NCBI GenBank assembly: GCA_016710595.1 | Contig: JADJVM010000007.1 | Span: 29,081 to 93,080, forward strand | DNA length: 64,000 nucleotides | Reading direction: 5' to 3' | Source of the DNA: Niastella sp. | GTDB taxonomy: Bacteria; Bacteroidota; Bacteroidia; Chitinophagales; Chitinophagaceae | In this document: piece by piece, positions 62,376 to 64,000 of the stretch | Layout of the letters: each line of letters starts with the position of its first letter | Numbering within the stretch: the stretch's first letter is position 1 | Translations under genes and position numbers: made by a program | Notes under the pieces: generated by a model | Told to the model about the DNA's origin: nothing | What the model saw: only the letters and a program-made list of their open reading frames with translations | The model's database searches: none

Positions 62376-62955
62376 TCATAGGTGTTGGCAACCGGTTTTT
62401 ATATCTTTTGTTTTAAACCATTTTATCTCTGTAATATCTTCTTCTGTTTGGGGCTTGGTTGCTTGTTTTTTTACTGTAAAATAAAACCAATGTGTTTTCT
62501 TTAAATAATGTTTGCCAAATGCCTCGTATGTATGCCAGGTATCTGTGATTTTATTTTTTAAGACCAGTTTTTCAATCCTGTTTCTTCTTGTATTTTCCGG
62601 GTGGCTGCTATTTGTGGAGTTTCTTTCTTTTCTATTTTACCTTTTGGTAAATCCCATTTGCCTGAGCGATAGATAAATAATATTTCTTTGTCTTCATTCT
62701 GAACCAAACCGCCTGCCGCTTCTATGAATGTAAATTGGCGTGAAAACATTTTTGTAATTTTTCTAAATCATTATCTAATAAAATACCGGCATGAAATGTA
62801 TCTTTTTTTATTTCGTGTAATAAACTATGTATTGCGGCGGTGCTGGTTTCATCAATAAAAACAGTATCGGGGTGCTTACATAATTCTTTTAATTCTGGTG
62901 TGAGTGTATCGCATAGATATACCGGCTTTTCTCCAAAAAATATTTTTATTTGCAT
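62376..62955 (-). pseudogene. NUDIX hydrolase with N-terminal extension, two frameshifts
   Basis: Three frame segments join into one protein: 62955-62722 (MQIKIFFGEKPVYLCDTL, HPDTVFIDE, HEIKKDTFHAGILLDND), then FTFIEAAGGLVQNEDKEILF and the NUDIX box KWDLPKGKIEKKETPQIAATRKIQEETG, then IEKLVLKNKITDTWHTY to IKWFKTKDIK (ends 62376). The NUDIX box keeps GKIE...EETG-type residues for Mg binding. Breaks are at A4 62743-62746 and CC 62577-62578; one extra base in each restores the frame. Nucleoside diphosphate-linked substrates are cleaved by this family. The extension is typical for Chitinophagaceae. Sequencing indels are likely. Confidence 0.7.
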
Positions 62956-63118
62956 ATCCCCTGTTTTCTTTGTAAAAATAAGATTTGTAATGGAATAATG
63001 GCGCTGAAAGCAAAGCTGTTGCCATATTGCTACTGTTGCAGTGTGCGACGCCACCGCAATTGAGTAAAGAACTGTTTAAGCTACCAAAAAATAAGAACTG
63101 TATGTAGAGCCTGGCCAA

Positions 63119-63126
63119 TATCTTTG
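63119..63126 (+). promoter_or_regulatory. Candidate -7 element for pyrE
   Basis: TATCTTTG matches TAnnTTTG, 22 bases before the pyrE ATG. Confidence 0.5.
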
Positions 63127-63148
63127 TGCAGAAATAAAATGAAAAAAT

Positions 63149-63774
63149 ATGACGAATGAAGCCGCCATTGAAAAGCTTTTGCATATAGGAGCCGTAAAAT
63201 TAAATACTGAAAAGCCTTTTACCTGGGCCAGCGGTTGGGAAAGCCCCATTTATTGCGACAATAGAAAATTACTTTCTTTTCCGTATGAGCGTGACTTTGT
63301 GAAAAGTGAATTGTGCAGTGTGATCTTTGAAGAATTTATGCAAGCCGATGCTTTGGTGGGTGTGGCAACTGCGGGTATAGCATGGGGCGCCATGGCAGCT
63401 GATCAGCTAAAACTTCCTTATTTATATGTGCGGCCAAAACCCAAAGAACATGGATTGTCAAACCAAATAGAAGGAATTTACAGAAAGGCCAAAAAGTGTT
63501 GTTGATTGAAGATTTGATATCAACTGGCAAGAGTTCTTTGCAGGTATGTGAGGTTGTAAAAAATGCAGGCGCCGAAATTTTGGGTGTTGTTTCTATTTTT
63601 AATTATGGGTTCCCGCAAGCGGATGAAGCATTTAAATTGGCTGGCATACCTTATCGTTCTTTAAGCAATTACCAGGTATTGATTAAACTTGCACAGGAAA
63701 AGGGTTACATAACTGATGCAGCGTTAAAATCGCTGTTAAAGTGGAGGGAAAACCCTGCAGAATGGCATGGTTAA
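63149..63774 (+). pseudogene. pyrE: Orotate phosphoribosyltransferase, frameshifted
   Basis: Converts orotate and PRPP to OMP in pyrimidine synthesis. The frame runs MTNEAAIEKLLHIGAVKLN, TWASGWESPIYCDNRK, the PRPP-binding VGVATAGIAWGAMAADQL and the KPKEHGLSNQIEG flexible loop, then breaks at AAA 63484-63486; the second frame gives VLLIEDLISTGKSSLQV, the PRPP phosphate loop (EDxxSTGxS), to 63774. Adding one A restores RKGQKVLLIED. An essential gene being broken this way, next to other homopolymer breaks, makes a sequencing indel the more likely cause. Confidence 0.8.
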
Positions 63775-63808
63775 TGTAGATTTGAAGATATTAAATGAAA
63801 AAAAATTT

Positions 63809-64000
63809 ATGAAAAAATCGCTCCTTATCATTTTGCACTGTTTGGTTTGGTACTGTTTGCTGCTGCACAAAAACAACTGATAAAGCTGTGATAAAAACAC
63901 CTGCGGCACAATGTGATGTTTGTAAAGACAAAATTGAAAAATATTTATTTAGGTCGCAAGGCATTACTTCTGTAAAGGTTGACATCAAAAAAGAACAACT
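63809..64000 (+). pseudogene. Heavy-metal-associated domain protein, N-terminal part, frameshifted
   Basis: Runs off the window end. The ATG at 63809 gives MKKSLLIIF and then, after one added T at 63831-63834, a signal peptide LFGLVLFAAAQ and the mature TDKAVIKTPAAQCDVCKDKIEKYL with the CxxC metal site and GITSVKVDIKK, the beta-alpha-beta-beta HMA pattern. Without the correction the frame stops. Probably a periplasmic metal-binding protein. Confidence 0.6.

Noticed and set aside
63496..63774. Separate 92-residue protein beginning LLIEDLISTG
   Set aside because: It is the second half of pyrE.

Overview
The window looks like a chromosomal segment of a Bacteroidetes bacterium, most likely in or near the Chitinophagaceae. 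The evidence is low G+C DNA, the Bacteroidetes promoter element TAnnTTTG in front of many genes, few purine-rich ribosome binding sites, and typical lineage genes (DUF4270 lipoprotein, half-length glycogen/starch synthase, 297-residue-class Ppx/GppA, DUF2851, YkuD_2 type L,D-transpeptidase, HmuY/TonB pair, DUF6443 RHS proteins). No rRNA, tRNA or CRISPR array was seen.

Positions 1-44,200 are an ordinary, densely packed housekeeping region with intact genes. Left to right it holds ppx, a heptose-phosphate adenylyltransferase, a flippase-like membrane protein, panC, a glycogen synthase domain protein, a DUF4270 lipoprotein and metK. Next come a helical-repeat protein, a LuxE-like protein, UbiA-like and M42 peptidase genes, two GNAT acetyltransferases, an orphan response regulator and a class IV aminotransferase. 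A heme-type TonB receptor/HmuY pair, a nitroreductase, a BlaR1/BlaI-type pair, an L,D-transpeptidase, pyk-pfkA-argS, a membrane/P-loop fusion and rpmI-rplT follow. The last part has an arginine decarboxylase, YkgJ and YraN family genes, topA, a hydrolase, DUF2520, ferredoxin/iscX, and a kdsC-like/ubiA-like/maf/DUF2851 run.

Positions 45,900-61,750 are an accessory island built from an RHS polymorphic-toxin locus. A 5'-truncated RHS-companion gene and a decayed glutathione-peroxidase-like gene precede one long secreted RHS protein (DUF6443, YD repeats, RHS core). Its C-terminal toxin tip carries an HEYIH zincin motif, and a secreted immunity candidate follows. Downstream lie four displaced toxin-tip plus immunity modules. 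Three of them begin with a stretch homologous to the RHS core/linker, and three are closed by near-identical ~185-bp repeats that encode two consecutive hairpins with T-runs. A REP-like element with a truncated RAYT transposase and a second REP copy that cut an XRE regulator are embedded in the array. Two of the modules are partial duplicates with a sharply bounded divergent patch. The arrangement suggests a stock of silent tips that can recombine onto the expressed RHS gene.

From 44.5 kb to the right end, at least nine genes or fragments (lpdA, the Gpx-like gene, one RHS tip, one immunity copy, a NUDIX gene, pyrE, an HMA-domain gene) carry frameshifts, mostly at short homopolymers, whereas none was noticed in the first 44 kb. 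Because pyrE and lpdA are among them, sequencing indels are a serious alternative to true decay there. The far right end has a truncated PIN toxin with an intact antitoxin, a NUDIX hydrolase, pyrE and the start of a heavy-metal-associated protein.
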